DNA of 64,000 bases from Pelecanus crispus (lineage: Eukaryota > Chordata > Aves > Pelecaniformes > Pelecanidae). The notes below the pieces were generated by a model. The model saw nothing but the letters and a program-made list of their open reading frames with translations, was not told the DNA's origin and did no database searches. Shown here one piece after another: positions 1 to 14,600 of this stretch (its first letter is position 1; each line of letters starts with the position of its first letter). The DNA lies in the NCBI RefSeq assembly GCF_030463565.1, contig NC_134643.1, forward strand, positions 43,624,221 to 43,688,220, read 5' to 3'. The position numbers and the translations under genes were made by a program.

Positions 1-880
1 TTGTGACTCCCCTGTACCATCATACATGCTGGAGCCTTTCAGGAAAGGTTTTGTCGCACGGTGACGTTACAAAGACATGTAGGATACATGGGGCAGGGCG
101 GGCCACATTTGCACCTCTGCTATGAGGTGGCTTGAGTTTTCTCTACAGGCATTCCCTGAAGGCTGTGGGCTTTTCTCCCTTGATTACGGGGCCGCATCAA
201 CACACTTCAGAAACAAGGCAAGTTTGAATGTGTAAGTGGATGGACACAACAATGGTGAGGCACTAAATAAAGTAGCTGATATTACAAAACACTGATATGC
301 CTTGAGTGTTTCTAGCCCAACTGCAAAATAGAGATGGGCTTGTTTCTTCCACCCTTCCTTTAGCACTTTATTCCTCCAGCTGTCTCAGGACTTATAGTGC
401 TATTTGAGGAGTGAGCAAGTGGCTCAGAAACTCATATAGGTGCAGGTAAATATATGCACAATAATCAAAAAAGCAAAATTAAAAGTTGGGGCATTTGGAA
501 GTGCTGCTAGCCCACTCCCTCTGTGCAGAAAGGATGGTCACTGGCCTTCGGGACAGTGCTGAGGCAGGAGCCCCCTTCCCGCTCACCATGGGCTGCACAC
601 ACACATGGAGGAGGAATGAACATAAAGCGGTTCTCTCAGAGACCATGCCAAATACTCTGATATTCTTGGGCATACCAGATTCACTTTTCAATGAGGCTCA
701 CAATTACTCAACACAACAGAAACCATACAGCATTTCCCAATGGATAGAGATGTTTAGTGTGTTGCTAGTGTTTTCCTGAGTGCAAAAAGGCCAGCATAAA
801 TTCAGATATGATCATAACTCTAAGCTAAACACTAATTGGTCATCAGACTGCAGCGCAGATGTAGTTATGTGCTTAAATAG
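1..880. other. Intergenic DNA, nothing recognised
   Basis: I see no gene, RNA or clear repeat before the CR1 tail that starts at 881. The open frames here are under 100 codons and have no recognisable protein content. Confidence 0.6.
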
Positions 881-943
881 GGGGGTTGGGCTCGATGATC
901 TCTCAAGGTCCCTTCCAACCCAAAGCATTCTATGATTCTATGA
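881..943 (+). mobile_element. CR1 retroposon 3'-end fragment
   Basis: The segment has the classic avian CR1 3' terminus: a GGGTTGG...CTCGATGATC block, then AAGGTCCCTTCCAACCC, ending in two copies of the ATTCTATG tail unit. CR1 is a non-LTR (LINE) element that is usually 5'-truncated on insertion. Only the last ~60 bases are recognisable, so this is a dead fragment. The orientation is plus because the tail units are at the right end. Confidence 0.9.
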
Positions 944-3900
944 AATATTGGTGTAAAATGGCAGAAAACTATTTGTCTCTGGAACATGCATCATACATAA
1001 TCAGTGACCTCTTCAAGAACTCAGGAGAAAGCTTAAAAAATTATAGATCCAGCTTTGCGATCTAGCAGCCAAATTCTAGCCACATTTTAAGGGAAGATGG
1101 AGAGATCAGGACAGAGACACGCTATGAAATATTCAAAATACTTGGAGGGCTGGAGCAGTAAAGCTTCCTTGTCAGCAAAAGGATGACGAGGATTAAATCA
1201 TAAAGGCCCAGATTATGCTGCACTGAGTCTTGCCCTGGAAGTAGATCCACAGAAACAAATAAAATCAAAGTAACAGGACTATTCAAAGGCTTCATATTGT
1301 TCAACAGAAGGATGTCAAAATCTGGTCTCAAATAAAGTAGGTTCTGTTCCTTCCCCTTACTCATCTTATGATATTATTTGTAAAGCTATGATCAGTCATA
1401 CAGGCCAGTTTTTAATTAAAACCCAAGTACTGTGCTAATATGAATACTGGTTGTGACCTGAATGGCACCAAGATCTGAAATAAGAGAAGAAATGAACCAT
1501 GGTGAGTTAGATCATCCTCCGAATAAAACCTAGGCAGAAATGTTAAACACCCTTGAAGGCTGGGTGCAGGAGGGAGGGCACAGGCGTGTCGGCAGGGCAG
1601 ACTAAGCTCGTGCCACCGGCCATGGGTGAGCAGCTCTGCCTTCAAAAGCTGGCTACCGACTGGCCTCATTCAATCCCGATTTTGTAGCCGCTTACGGGTG
1701 GTCACGCACAAGTAAAACCCAGCTGGAAGACAGAAAGTAGCAGAAGATCTTTCCTAGAAACAAGTAATGTACTATTTTAGTGGATTATTGTTGAGACTAA
1801 TGCCTGATGTACAAGGAAACAAGCGTGAGATAACGTTTTCAAAATAGACTGCGACACTTTCGCTGCATTGGGTCCATGGTATTCTGATGAGTAATGTCCG
1901 TCCTTATCAATGCGACGTGTGATTCATACCCAGGAGCCGCGCAGCCGTTAGTGGGGTCCAAATGCCAGCCAAGGCCGCCGTGCCCGCCCCGTTACGTGGA
2001 GCAGCCATTGTTAGCGGATGTAAACCTAAATTTGCTCCTTTAAGAACAAAAAAAAAAAAAAATTGTTTGCCTTGTTTTCACAGCTCTCCCTGAATAATAC
2101 ACCCTGGGCAAGGGGGCTTCAGGGTGCAAACATCTTTTTGGGGTGCCACCAGCCCAGCCACAGGGCCAGAGTGGCACTGGTGGCCCTTCATGCCCCCCCC
2201 GACACCAGACCTGTATTTCCCCTCCACAGGGCTGTATCCTGACAGCACAGCTATTGCTGGCATCAGCACAGGATCCAGGAGGTCATTTCTGTGCTAAATT
2301 AAAATTCTCTTTCTCTGGAGACATGTCAGCTCTTCCACATTGCCAGGCTGGCCAAGTACATGGTATGAATTGCTGCAGGGAAAGTAGTCAGAGCCAAGAG
2401 GTACATGGAGAAGGGATGCACAACTGGAAGGGTGAAAGCCATATCCAACAGGATTTTGTTTCCCTTGTCCTGATAAACTGCATAAAAGTTCTGGCACTAA
2501 ATGCAGCTGGCCTCATTTCATGGCTTCCATTCTTCATGGAAGGAGGAGTGACACTGAAATACTTGTAGCAGCCCATATCCCATGCCATGAGTGGAAAGAA
2601 AATAATTCAAGGCATGAAAAAATCATGCCATCTTCTGACTAGAAAGATGACCCATGTTTTCAGTGCCATGGTATACACGTTCTTATAGTCAATGTTTACA
2701 CTAGCAACAGAAATGCTTTTGTCACACAAAAACAATAGTTTACATCAAAAAAGCTATTTCTTATTCATTTCTCTAGACAGATAATACATGTCGGGCAAAA
2801 CCGCAAAATCATATAACTTTTTCCCCCAAAAAATACATTTTTTCTTCACCCAATCCTAGCCTTTTTTTCTCCCATTTACCCCCCATTTCCTTACCCTCAT
2901 AATAAAAAAAATAATGTGGAAAATAAGGAAAATCAGATTATGTATCTACAGAGATGGAGAACTCCTCAGACCCTTTCACAACCCAGACAGGGTTTTGGAG
3001 TAGAGCTGGGGGGAGGGAAGCAGCTTGATCCAGGTTACCTGTGTTGCATTATGCTCAGAAATTACTTTTTCTTACTTGAAAGAAGTTCCTAGGTAAAAGG
3101 GTATACCGACAGTCTTTCCAACCAGATCCTCTCCTTCATGAATCATTTCCTCTGAAGTTAAGGAGATGAGGTACACAATCGTATCATTGCACACACTTGT
3201 ATAAAAGGTACAAAAGGCCTTTTCTTTTAAAGTTAATAGCAGGAGAATGAAATAATCTCTTCTTTTTTACAAGAGAATAGTTTCATTGTTCTGCCCACAT
3301 ACTTTATTTGTTGAACTGACATCTGTAATAGTGAAATGGAAGAGGAAAGGGAAGCGGATGAGAGAAATAAATGAATTAAAATATTTGGGATAAGCTTTTG
3401 GAGAACACTATATGACTATGCTTGAGTAAACTTGACATGATCTAAGTAATAGCACAAACAATCAAACACTGAAGGAAAAAGTCCACCCCGATCTGGTTGC
3501 AAATGTTGACCTCTCTCATACATCACCCTTCCTACGGTGTTATTCTAATTTGCTTGTAAGGCTGTTCCCTGAAGGCCCAGTTCCCCTTTGTGCATAGACA
3601 AAATTTCCCCTGCAGGCTCAGAGAGTTCGGTTTTACTATAATGTGTTTGTTTCCAACACCAACCCGCTGTGCTGGGTTAACTCAAGTTAAATTTGGTTCC
3701 TCAGTTTTAGGTGCCCCGTGGGGTTCACACCCATACTGCTGTGGACGTGCCAAAAATGTCTGCTTCTCAGCAGGGCTGAGCAGTCTTGTCCCTATTTCCT
3801 GCCCGGAGTCCGGGTGGGGTGGCAGCCCCATGGCCTTGCAAGGTATGAACCAACATGTGGGTAAAGAGAGCCTTTACATCCCACTTCTACCAGAGCGGAC

Positions 3901-6900
3901 CAACACGTGCCCAACATCAGCATCCCCAAGCCACCGTTGCTGGGGATGAGGTCCTGCCACCACAAGCACCCTCATTGGGAGGATAACTCGTGCAGAACAG
4001 GGCTGTTCCTGCCGCTGGGCACTGGCATTTGTGATGGAGAGAAGGAGGAGGAGGCTGAACTGAAATGGAAAAAAGATACCCCAAGTTTTGCAAAGTTCTG
4101 CTGATGAAGGCAGCAGTCCTGCTTTCCTTCCTTGTGCCAAGGATGTCGCTGAACCTACGAGACTGGGGACCTTGCATAGCAAGTTAGGAGAATTTGGTGC
4201 TGTGCAAGAAAAACCCCCAAGTTTTGCCAGTATTCCTCAGCAACGTCCCTGTTTGTTAAAAATTCTCTGGGTGTAATGTGAGGGATAGGTTAATTAGCAC
4301 GTACATTTTTATGTGGACCAGCTGTCTACTCTGTCCTCTGTCAGAAATGCAAAGTCCTCTGGGAATCCCTATAAGAAAACACACTTTGTCTTCCAGGAAC
4401 AGAATGGTTTTCTTTTAATATCCACTTCAACTGTAACTCATTTAGCTTATAAATCTTGACAACAGATTGTGGCCACTGATGTATTGTTTTCTCATGCTAA
4501 GCCTTTTTTTTTCTCTCCTTCCTCCTCGGATACCTTATACTCTGTGTTTAAATGTGAGACACAGCTGTCTCTGCCAGCAGGAGTTCACATTGTAAAAAAT
4601 CACCAAGATTTAAGCAACAGGTGTTCTACCAACCCACTGTGCTAACATTTTCTCCATGCAATGAAACAATATACTGGGCTGGGATAAAAAATAAATCAAA
4701 TTAAAAGAAGAAGAAAACATTTGCTGGCTGGAGATTAGACTTGGCGCAACTTCAGCTTAAGAGCTGAGTCCTTATTTTTCTCTTACAGGAAAGCTAAATA
4801 GCTTCCATAGAAGTGGATGGGTGAAATCGGTCAGGCAGACTATACGTAAAGGAGTGAGAACCCTGGGACAAGGCTTAGTAGAAGGAGAATAATTGGGAAG
4901 AATCTTCTTTTAAAATATATGCATATTAGTTGTCCTGATGTCACTTCATCGAATAGTCCAGGGACACTTACAAAGCAACAGAAACAAGGCCACAGACCTT
5001 GTTTCAACCTCTTGCAACTTTCAGTCCTGTAAGATTTTTCCAGGCCATGATGTGCAGTGCCCTGGGTAGAGATTTTTAAGCCTACTGGTTTTTGTTTTTT
5101 CTTGTAGTCCCTTTTGGAAGACCCTTCAATTACCCACAGACCGCAAGTTTAAAACCATTGCTCCAGCCAAACTAGCCTCATTGCTGATGAGAGTTCCTCA
5201 CATCCCCCAAATGCTGAAAACAGCTACTAATAGTTTTAAAATATATGCTGTGTGTATACAGTGTACGCATATATACAGAGTCTACATACAATGTAGAATG
5301 TTTTTATATTTAAACATGTGATATATAATATTAAAGCAAAAATGCCCCTACTACCAGGCAGTTGCAGAGAGAGGAACACTTTAAGTGTTTTATTCAGTGC
5401 AGCAAAGAAGCATTCAAAATTGCATACAGTATGTATACAAGAGACACATTGACACTTGGTACGCAAACTTTCGACTGGATCAGATTAATTGTCTCTTAGG
5501 ATGCAGGGTCACAAGCTCAGGAAATGCTTGAGCACTTGCCTGTGTGCTTTATCCTGACAATGTGTTGGGAGGCAGTGCGTGGGGACAACGAGAGAAACAG
5601 CCATTTCATGGGGGAAATGCATGGTACAGAAAATGGCACCCAAATTCTGGGAGCAGGATCCTGCTCTTCACACTTAAAATGAAGCCAGATTTGAAGGCTC
5701 AAAACCCTTTGCAAAGACAATTTCCACCCTGGGCACGTCTCCCCATCTTCTGCCTCTCCCCATGGCCAACACCAGGTGCTCAAATTGGCTTAATTCACAC
5801 CCAGGAGTAGGACCACGCCCCGCCAAGCACTGTGCAGTTTTAAAGACAGGTGGAGTATTTCACCCTGCCTTCTCCAAAGAGATTTATGACAAGAGATTTC
5901 AAGCAAAGAAAGAAGACAAGCCGAAAAGGAAAGCTGAAAAAAATTGTCATTGGCTTACACACAAGATGGTTGATCCAAAGAGTGATCATACAGGAAAGAC
6001 GAGCCAGTGCTGACCATGATCATACATATGTGTGTCCTTAATGCTATTAACATATTTAAAGTACAAAGTCTTGAACATTGTATCCAAATCAGAGGATTCA
6101 CTATCAAGCCACATAAAGAAAAACATGCTGAATTGCTATAACAAGGGGGAAATATGAAAATGTGGAAGGATTTTTGAAGTACAGTCACTTCATGTTCCTG
6201 ACTTGTGGGTACCCAGCAGAAAATTGGAGCATTGTTAAGAAACCAGGTACGGTCCAACCTGGAAGAGCATTGTGCAACTCCGAAATTATCTTATATCTCT
6301 TCCTCAATTATTGCCGATCGGTTCAGCAAGATAAACCTGCTGCCTCTCAGTAGGCACAAAGGAAGCAAAACCTCCAAGATTTACCATGCACTTGAACAAC
6401 AGTATCAATAAGCTCCCGAGGGAAATAAAAAGAAGTGTCTCCAGCCAAATGTTGACTGTGAGGATTTAAAACTCTGCTGAAACATGTGTTTCACATTCAA
6501 GCTTTTCCTGTGCATTAGTTAGATGTTCTGAGGATACTGAAGATATATGAGAAAGTCTTAAAGTCCTAAACTGAATGGAGGAGTTATATTCGTTAATACT
6601 GTGCCACAGAGCTCTCAATCCCTGAGGATGAACAACACCTTCCCGCATATGTGACAACTGCCGTTGCAATTTCGGGGTGCCTCCTTGCTAAATGCAATGC
6701 GGCCATCAGCACCGAAAGCATCCAGCACAGGATGCTACATTGTTAAGACAACCGTTGTCTTTCTGGGGTGATCGGAGGTGGCTATGGATTGCTTTCAGAG
6801 GAAACGAGCTGGCCTTCAGATGTGTGAAATGCTGAGGCTTCATGCCGCCGGTTATTTTAAAAAACAAGGAAGTGTCAGTCACCGGCAGCAGGGCGGCAGC

Positions 6901-8604
6901 GAGACCCGCTCTGCTGGGGGAGCCGCTCTTGCATCGCCTGCCATGCTTGCAGGAGGCCATAGGCGGGTAGTTTGTTTTACGCTTTCCGTTCTTAAATAAA
7001 GCCTCCTCTCCCTGCTACCCGGTCGGCCCCTCCGGTCACAACCACAGGCAGGATCGCACCACCGGCTGCCTGTCAGCCAGCCGGAGCCTGCCAGCAGGCA
7101 AGTTACCCCCGTGGCCACGCTGCGCTGGCAAGCACCGTCCCCGCGCAGGGAGATGCCGTAGAAGATGCTCCTGCTTCGAGCCCGGCAAAGCCCTGCTGCA
7201 GTGGGGAGGTTATAATGCACAAGGACAACGCTTTCCTGGGCAGCATTGCCGGCTGCCAAGGCCGGTGGGATCCCCAGGCAGGCTGAGCCGGTGACATTGC
7301 ATCAGTAGCAGTGCAGACCCTCCACTGCCGGGGTCCTCCCCCCAGCTGACAGCCCTCAGGGTCACTGCAAATGGAGCCACTTTGCCCAAAGATAAATTAT
7401 TCCTACAGGGTGTAACAGTGTAATTTCTCAAGGGCAGCCAGAGGCGCGTTTTGCCAGCGGCAGAGCACGGTTCAGCCTGTCACTGCCTCTGCCATGGAGA
7501 GAGGGCTGCAGGTTTCCCCGTGCTGACTGCAGCAAGCACAGCACACTTGGAAGCAGCCTTAGCAGCAGGTCTGAACCTCCCAGCCCTCCTGCGAGCCCCA
7601 GGAGCAAGCCCTCCCCTTGCCTGCCTCTTCTGCCTGCTGAAAGTGAACCCATGATATGTTATCCCCTTGTAGCTCATCTCCCTTTTAATTAGATTTCCTG
7701 TCTTACGCTGACAATTACTGCTGTAGGGTTGTGGCCTCGTGACGCCGGTGCAAAAGGCTGAGCAGAAAGTCCCATGCGGCTCCAGGATGATGCTCAGATG
7801 GATGCCCCGTCAGGGAAACAGCTGGGAATATTATTTGGAAGCGGCTCACCCAGGAACCACTGTCAGCCAACACACTCCCCTTCTACTTTTAGCCCCTCAA
7901 ACCTCTGCCCTCCATCTCCACAAGCAGGGAGATATATGACCCCAGCTTCGACAGGAGAGCTCCCACACCGGGGAGGGGACGGGATGGGCGCACTTTCCTC
8001 GCAGATGTCCAACAGCCGAGAGGGACCAGGCATCCCCAGCATGGGCAGCGCCAGGGATGGTCAGGCTCTGCTCCGCCAAATGTGGCCGGACCCTGCCGAG
8101 TGCCTGAGAAAGCCCAGCTCGGCTCTCTCCACCTGTCCCAGCACTGCCAGCTGCATGCATACCGGGACGAAGGGACTTGCTGGAAACCTCGGAGGGGTCC
8201 GGTGAAGAAGGAGCCTGACTCACCACCGCAACTCCTAATAGTCCTAACAGCAGCAATAGAGAGCATGGGGGAAACAGGGCAGCGAAAATAAATAGCTCTA
8301 CTCTGGAGGAAGTTTTGAATATTTTAGAGCTTGCAGCTGGGCAGCTTTTCTGGAAAACATTTTAATACAGGGAATTAAATGTTTTCCCTGAAAGGCTGCA
8401 CTAAAACTGGATCTCTTGAGCAAGAGGACACATCCTTTGGGCGGTAATTTGCTGATTCTATTTCAAAAGTCTTGAGGTGGGTCACGTACAACCTCTCTCA
8501 GCATCTCAGTCCTTTTAGTTTTTATGCTCTGCACTGTGGGGATGGGCTTACTCCATGTCTGTGGAGCTCATAACACAATGGTACCATATTGGCTCCTTGA
8601 TACA

Positions 8605-8629
8605 TAGTTGTATGATCAACATACAACTA
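8605..8629. repeat. Perfect inverted repeat, 10-bp arms
   Basis: TAGTTGTATG at 8605-8614 is followed after a 5-base loop (ATCAA) by its exact reverse complement CATACAACTA at 8620-8629. It sits in an ATAC/CATG-rich stretch with further imperfect self-complementarity up to about 8680. No function is known. Confidence 0.8.
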
Positions 8630-11600
8630 CATGATCTACACACCATGATACATACATGTCTGTGTATGATACATAGACAAAACCCTGCAGCAGTATCACT
8701 TCTGTACTCAAGTGGAAGTTTCATTCCAAGGGGTCATCAGCCCAGCCTCAACTACTCTGTTTTATCAGGTTACTGCCCTTAGGAAAATCTTTCCCCGTTC
8801 CATAACAAACCTGCATTTCAAACACGAGCCCATCTTCCTACCAGAGGAAGGCGTGCTAGGCTTCCCTCCATCTTTTCGTTATACAATACTTGATTTACCC
8901 TCCAGGCAGTCATACATGCGAGTCCTTGCAATACTTTCAGGAGAAGCACAGGTTCTCACATACATGGTATATGATACCTACAGAACCTACAGTTCTAAGT
9001 AAACAAAGATCTTTGTGACCAGGGCTGTGAAATGATGATGGTAAGTTGGCTGCAGAGTCCAAGGGTCACTTAGGACCTGAAGGGCTTTTGCTTGGAGATC
9101 GTCACCGCTCCGGGCTGCTCTTCCATGACTCACTTCGCAAACCAACCTCATTGCCACAGCCAGGAGGAAATGATTCATAAATACTGACCTTTCCCCTTGC
9201 CACCCCTGCAAAATGAGGTCTGTGTATAAGCACTCACAGAGCTGGAGCCATGGGAATTACAACTAGATAAACCATCCACTGACAACAACATCACGCAACC
9301 GCTTCCCTGCCTGTGCTAATGGTGGAGATATTTGCTGTGAGCCGGGCACACTCACAGAAGAACAGATCTGGGCAAAATAGAACAATTAGGCAAGGAGAAG
9401 GTGACTCAGAACAGGGGAGGCTGGGAGGGAAGGGTCAGAACTGGATGAAATCCCTTGGTCTCCTCTTTGCAGATACTATGAAGTCAATGTCTCATAGAAA
9501 AATAGACACACTTAGAGTTAGTAAGACCGTTATCCTTCATGCCACACTCAGTCCATGGCATTCACAGTGGCAGATCAGCAGTCATTAAGGAATAATATTG
9601 CTTTGTTATTATTTGCAATGTCCTCAGGACATAGGATACCCAGTCCTGGGTGACCAGCCTGCTGTTGTGCTGCACAAGACACAGTGTGATGAGGGGTTGT
9701 GACCCAAAGTGCTCTCAGCCAGCGCTCCCGTCTCCAGGGGTGGGTGCAGCAGAAGGGAGGCAAACACGAGAAGGAAGAAAAGATTCCTCTTTGTCTCCCT
9801 TGTGAACCACCCTCATGAGCTAGGAGGTCCTTACCACTTCCAGCCAGACCTCTCATCAAAACCTCCCAGTTTAAACATCCAAGAACTGATTTCAGTATGA
9901 ATACAAAGACAACCAAAATGAACCAGGGTTTCCATTTCCTTATCACGCCCTGTTGGGCTTGACCAGGGCTTGCAGCATGCCTCATGCAGCTATAACCAGA
10001 AAGGGCTAATTAAACTGGCAGGAATGTCACCAGGAGCTGGCAAATGAGACTTGCTCCTTAGTTTTAAGTCTGTACTTCTACGAAGAGCTGCCACAGAGGA
10101 AGACAATAATGGCAAACTGTTCACTTTCCTTTAGTGAGAGTTGTGTCTAACGACTAGGTGTCCAGGTATAAGTCGCTCTTCATGTACCAGATATAATGGA
10201 CTCTCCATCTTTGGGCACGGCGATTGTGAATGGAGGTTGTTACAGCCAACCTGCGCTCATAGGGAAAGCATCAGTCTTTAGAGGTAGGAATTTTCTTCAA
10301 GCCAAAATGTGCATAGCTGTGGCTGGCCTACGGCAAGGCACGCAGCCGGCCCCCAGCATGGCAGGTTGCCACGGGCACCGCTGCGCCCAGGGGTCGGGTA
10401 CGCAGTCCCCCATGCAGCATCGCCCTGGCATGCCCCCAGGCAGCCGGCTCCCTGACCGACCAGCCCCACAGCCACTGGTGTGGGGATGGGGACATGCGGC
10501 GAGGGCAGGGCACGTAGGACCACTGGGAAACCTCACCCTGTGCGGAAGGGGATTAAGCACCCACTCCTGCTCCCAGCACCCCATGATGAATTCAGACTCT
10601 CACTTGTTTCCCCCAGCGCTGGCAATGTCTTTGCAAAGGAGGAGGCGGCTGTGAAACCACTCTAAGCATGGGGTGCTGGCTGCCCAGGTGCAGGCAGCTG
10701 CCTGGCAGAGCATCCCTGGGGCAGCCGTGTTGGGGTATGCTGCCGCCTCCTCCATGGCCCCGCTCCCCGGGAAGCGGCTGCCCCGCACAGCTTTCCTCGC
10801 AGGCTGCGTGGGACAGCGTGCCAGGGCTTGCGGGCAGCCTTGGGGATAGACAGCATAAACATGACCCCGATAGCAGGGGCTGGCTCAGAAGCAGGGTGAG
10901 CAACAGAGGAGAAGACAGCTCGGTAATTATTTATACTGTGCAGAGAAAAGACTTTTTAGGCAGCTGTTGGCAAGCAAGCAGACCTACCAAGATGAGCCAG
11001 GCTTTGCGGTTTAAGAGCAGCTCTGCGGAACCAGCGACCGAGAGCAGCGTTTCAGGCACTTGGTGCCATAGAGCACCCGGCTCTGCCAGCATGACAGAGG
11101 TTTGCCTTCCCCTCCGCCGCCCTCGAGGAGCACGTTCCCAGCTGCAGCATCCCACTGGCGGAGCGGTGCCCTGGCCCCAACGTCACCTGCCAGGTGAGGG
11201 AAGCCAGCGAGGCTGGAGCTGGGGTAGTGGCAGCCTGGGAAACCCAGGTGGGGACAAACCAGCCCCTTTGGGCACAGTTCTTGGGGCAGCCACGGGTGCC
11301 TTCCCCTGCGGGGCTGACGAGGGCAGCCCCTGAGCTTCGCTCCTGCATGCGTGCTGCTGTGTGGGCACATGGCAGCCTTGCAAAGCGAAAGCAAACAGGT
11401 TGGAGTGGGGATGAAGCTACGCCTCAGTCAGGAAGCTGGGGAGCCAATTCCCACCCTCGGGGCGAATTTTGGGCAGGTGTTGGCGCATGGGGATTTGCAC
11501 AGGTTTCACTTCAGCAGGAGCAGCCTGGATCTGTCGTTGCAGGCTGCCCATCCCTCTCCTAGGATGCTGTCTGATGCTGCCACGCTTGTTTTTCTCAAAT

Positions 11601-14600
11601 TCTTGTTATAAGTAGCATGAGAAACAACTCATAAAACTGTTAACAGCAATTTCTACCATGTTGTTGAGAAGAGGCCAAAGGCTATTCTTCCTGCAGAGAA
11701 ATGAAAGTAATGGAGAAAGATGGCAGAATTTAATCATTAATGAGCAACACCTATTTTGTTACTACTGACCAATTTTGAATTCACAAAGACAATCAGGAAA
11801 GTGGAGCTGTGTTGAAATGGCTGCTACAGACTCGAGCCCAGGCCAGATGTCCCTTCAAGTGTACACAACTGGGGACCATGTGTCAAACAAGCTCTTTCTT
11901 CAACATCTAAACAAGCACTGGAGCTTCCAAAGTGGGCTCTGCACCGTCTTCTGGGACCTACAAGACTAGATTGTCAGAAATCAGTGTATTAGAGGGTAAG
12001 TACCTGAGTCTGTAATGTTTTTCCTTTCTGGCACTTGCCTCTCCTCCTCCCATCAACCAAGCAGCTAAAACAAATTATGAGAAAAGCAACTGATTTTTTT
12101 TTTTTTTTTTCATATTGGCAATTGAATAGGACCTAAACTTCCTATTTTGATCCCAGACTTTCTAAAGGGATAAGTTCTTCACTGAAGTCAATGAAATTTT
12201 GTCACAGACTTCAGCGGTGACACAATTTCACCTGCAGAGCTTTATTTTCCTGAATGCCCCAGTGGTTTGCTGTAGCTACTCCTTCTAAATATTTGGAAAG
12301 GTTTAATGAATGCTGTTACCGCAGCAAAGGCGGCTGCACCAGAAGAACCAGGAGCATGTTGGCTCCAGGTGGAAGCGGTGTCCATCAGATCGGGTGGCAC
12401 TCAGCCAAGGAAAGCCAGATCTGGCCTTTGCTAAAGCCTCCGCCAGCGTGTTTTGAAGTCTATTGGAAAGACTCCCTCAGATATCGGCATGGTATCTGAT
12501 TACAAGGCCGGGGAGGGGCAGGGAGAGGCCCTGGTGTCCCATAGCCTCAAGACCTTTACATGGAGCCACTGCTTTTGAGGTCACCGTGCTCCTTAAGCCA
12601 TTTCACCTATGCGTCGCTCCCACTGAAGGACCGAGCCTCTCCACGTGCCGCTGGGTAATGCTCAGGCTGGAGGGCAAATGTTAAAGGCATGGCATGCCCT
12701 TCCCTCTGGGGCAGCCTGCGTGATTAGGAGATCATATTGCCAAGGAGGCCACGCAGTTAATCAGAAGAAGGGGTGAAAATTATGCAGCCTCCTCCACTGT
12801 TCGCTTTCCACTGACATGCATAATGAGCACCAGCAGCAAATCCATCCTCTGCAGAAAAGCCTTGCAGGGTACCAGGTGACCACAGAGGAGGAATCTGAGC
12901 TTTTTCTCCACATCTCCATCAGGGACTCATGTCCTTTGTGGGCACCTGGGCACTGGTATCTGCCAGAGAGCCCCCAATGCCCCACCACTCCCATGACCTG
13001 CCCTGGGGGTGCACGCATTTCCACTTCCATGCACACAGACCTACAGGCTTTAACTTCACAAGCAGAGCAGACCCCAGAGCTTTGTAATCCTCAAATACGA
13101 AAAATTCTAGTAACAAATGCTCCCCGCATCCCGAGCTGCAAGGTGTAGAATTATGACAGCTTCTCAAGGGTGGGCAGTTAGTGAACATCTCTGGCTGCTC
13201 AATAGATTAATTTTTCCTCATTCCTGCCACTTCACTTGTGCATATGTCTGTGAACATGAAGGATTTGAACACCCTGAGTAGGTGGTGTGCAAACCTTGGG
13301 GCTGGAGATCTCTGTGAAGCTGCTGACAAATTTAAGAGCAAGATTTGTTAGAAGAGTGAAGGGGAAGTATACAAAAATTGAGCTTTCCTCTTCAAAAAGC
13401 CATTAAAGAATATGAAGGCAGAACAGCAGCAGGGTTCATAAAAGCTGAGGATTTTTATGGGCTGGGAGTGGGCAGCAATTGATACAGCTGACTGCAGTTC
13501 TGAGTTATTTAGCACACTGACATTGTAGCATCTATAGCAACACTGTTAAATAGACCCACAGCAGTGAAATGCAGGTACAGCTTTCTGGTGTCATGTAGTC
13601 AGCATCTGGGAGCTGAAAACAGCTGTATCTCGGTGCCTTCGTGCACAGGAACAGGGGTGTAACTCATGAGGGCCCCTAAATCTGGGCTAACCCTGCCTGC
13701 TCCAGAGAAAGCCATGCTTTTAGGAGTTGAGCACCTGCATAAATATCACACTGAGTGAGGTCCCAGCCCTCTGACATGCCTTTCTCCATGAACTGGGAAT
13801 TCTTTAGGTTATAAAAGCATTTTTTCTTTTCCAAATGGTACATACAAACCTTGCCACCCTGAGCCTGCCTCTCCCAGGCTGCAGGTCAGGGACCTACTGG
13901 ATCTTACAGCAGCCGTGTAAAGTCAAGGTTAAAGAAAGGCCATAAGGCATAAGACTGGAAGACCTGTTAAGAGCATCACATAAATAAACTGAGCTTTTAG
14001 ATCCATTCTTGCTTTCAGGGCACCTTAACTCACCTTTGCCTGCAGCAGAAAGACAGCAGCAACGGCAAAACAGATTTTACCGTAATCAATCACATGTGGG
14101 AAGCAACGTTAGCAGCTGTGAGGGGGGAAGCACAGTCCCATCTCCTTAATGTCTGTGAATGCTCTTCAATGACTGCAAAGGTGTAGTAATAAAAAAAAGA
14201 CACGCCTGAAGGACATCGGTGCAGGATTGCCATTGTAGGGTTTTGCCTACCAAGTACCCCTGGGCCAGTTTGGGGCAGGCTGTGACAGCAGAATTAAGAG
14301 CAAGCCCCAGCTACACCAGAGTTTCATTTTACAAGGGCAAACCTAATAGATGATGGCAGCGCACAGACTGAGCGGAGGACGTACCTGTGGCTGCTCAAGG
14401 GCTACTGCATCTTTACAAGGCACTAGCCTCATCAGTGAGGCAGCACACAAAATGGATAGCGGAACAGCTGCTGGCATCGTGGTTTGCAAACCTCTCCCAC
14501 TAAATGCTGCGTGCTAAAAACTCAGAGATGAGGAAGGGAAAAAGAGAGCTGGAGAAAGACTAAGCATATCCAGAGCTCAGCAAAACTAAATTACTTCTCC

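Noticed and set aside
10668-11333. 221-codon plus-strand open frame
   Set aside because: It lies in a GC-rich block with equally long frames on the other strand, and its composition (W, C, P, G-rich) is not protein-like.
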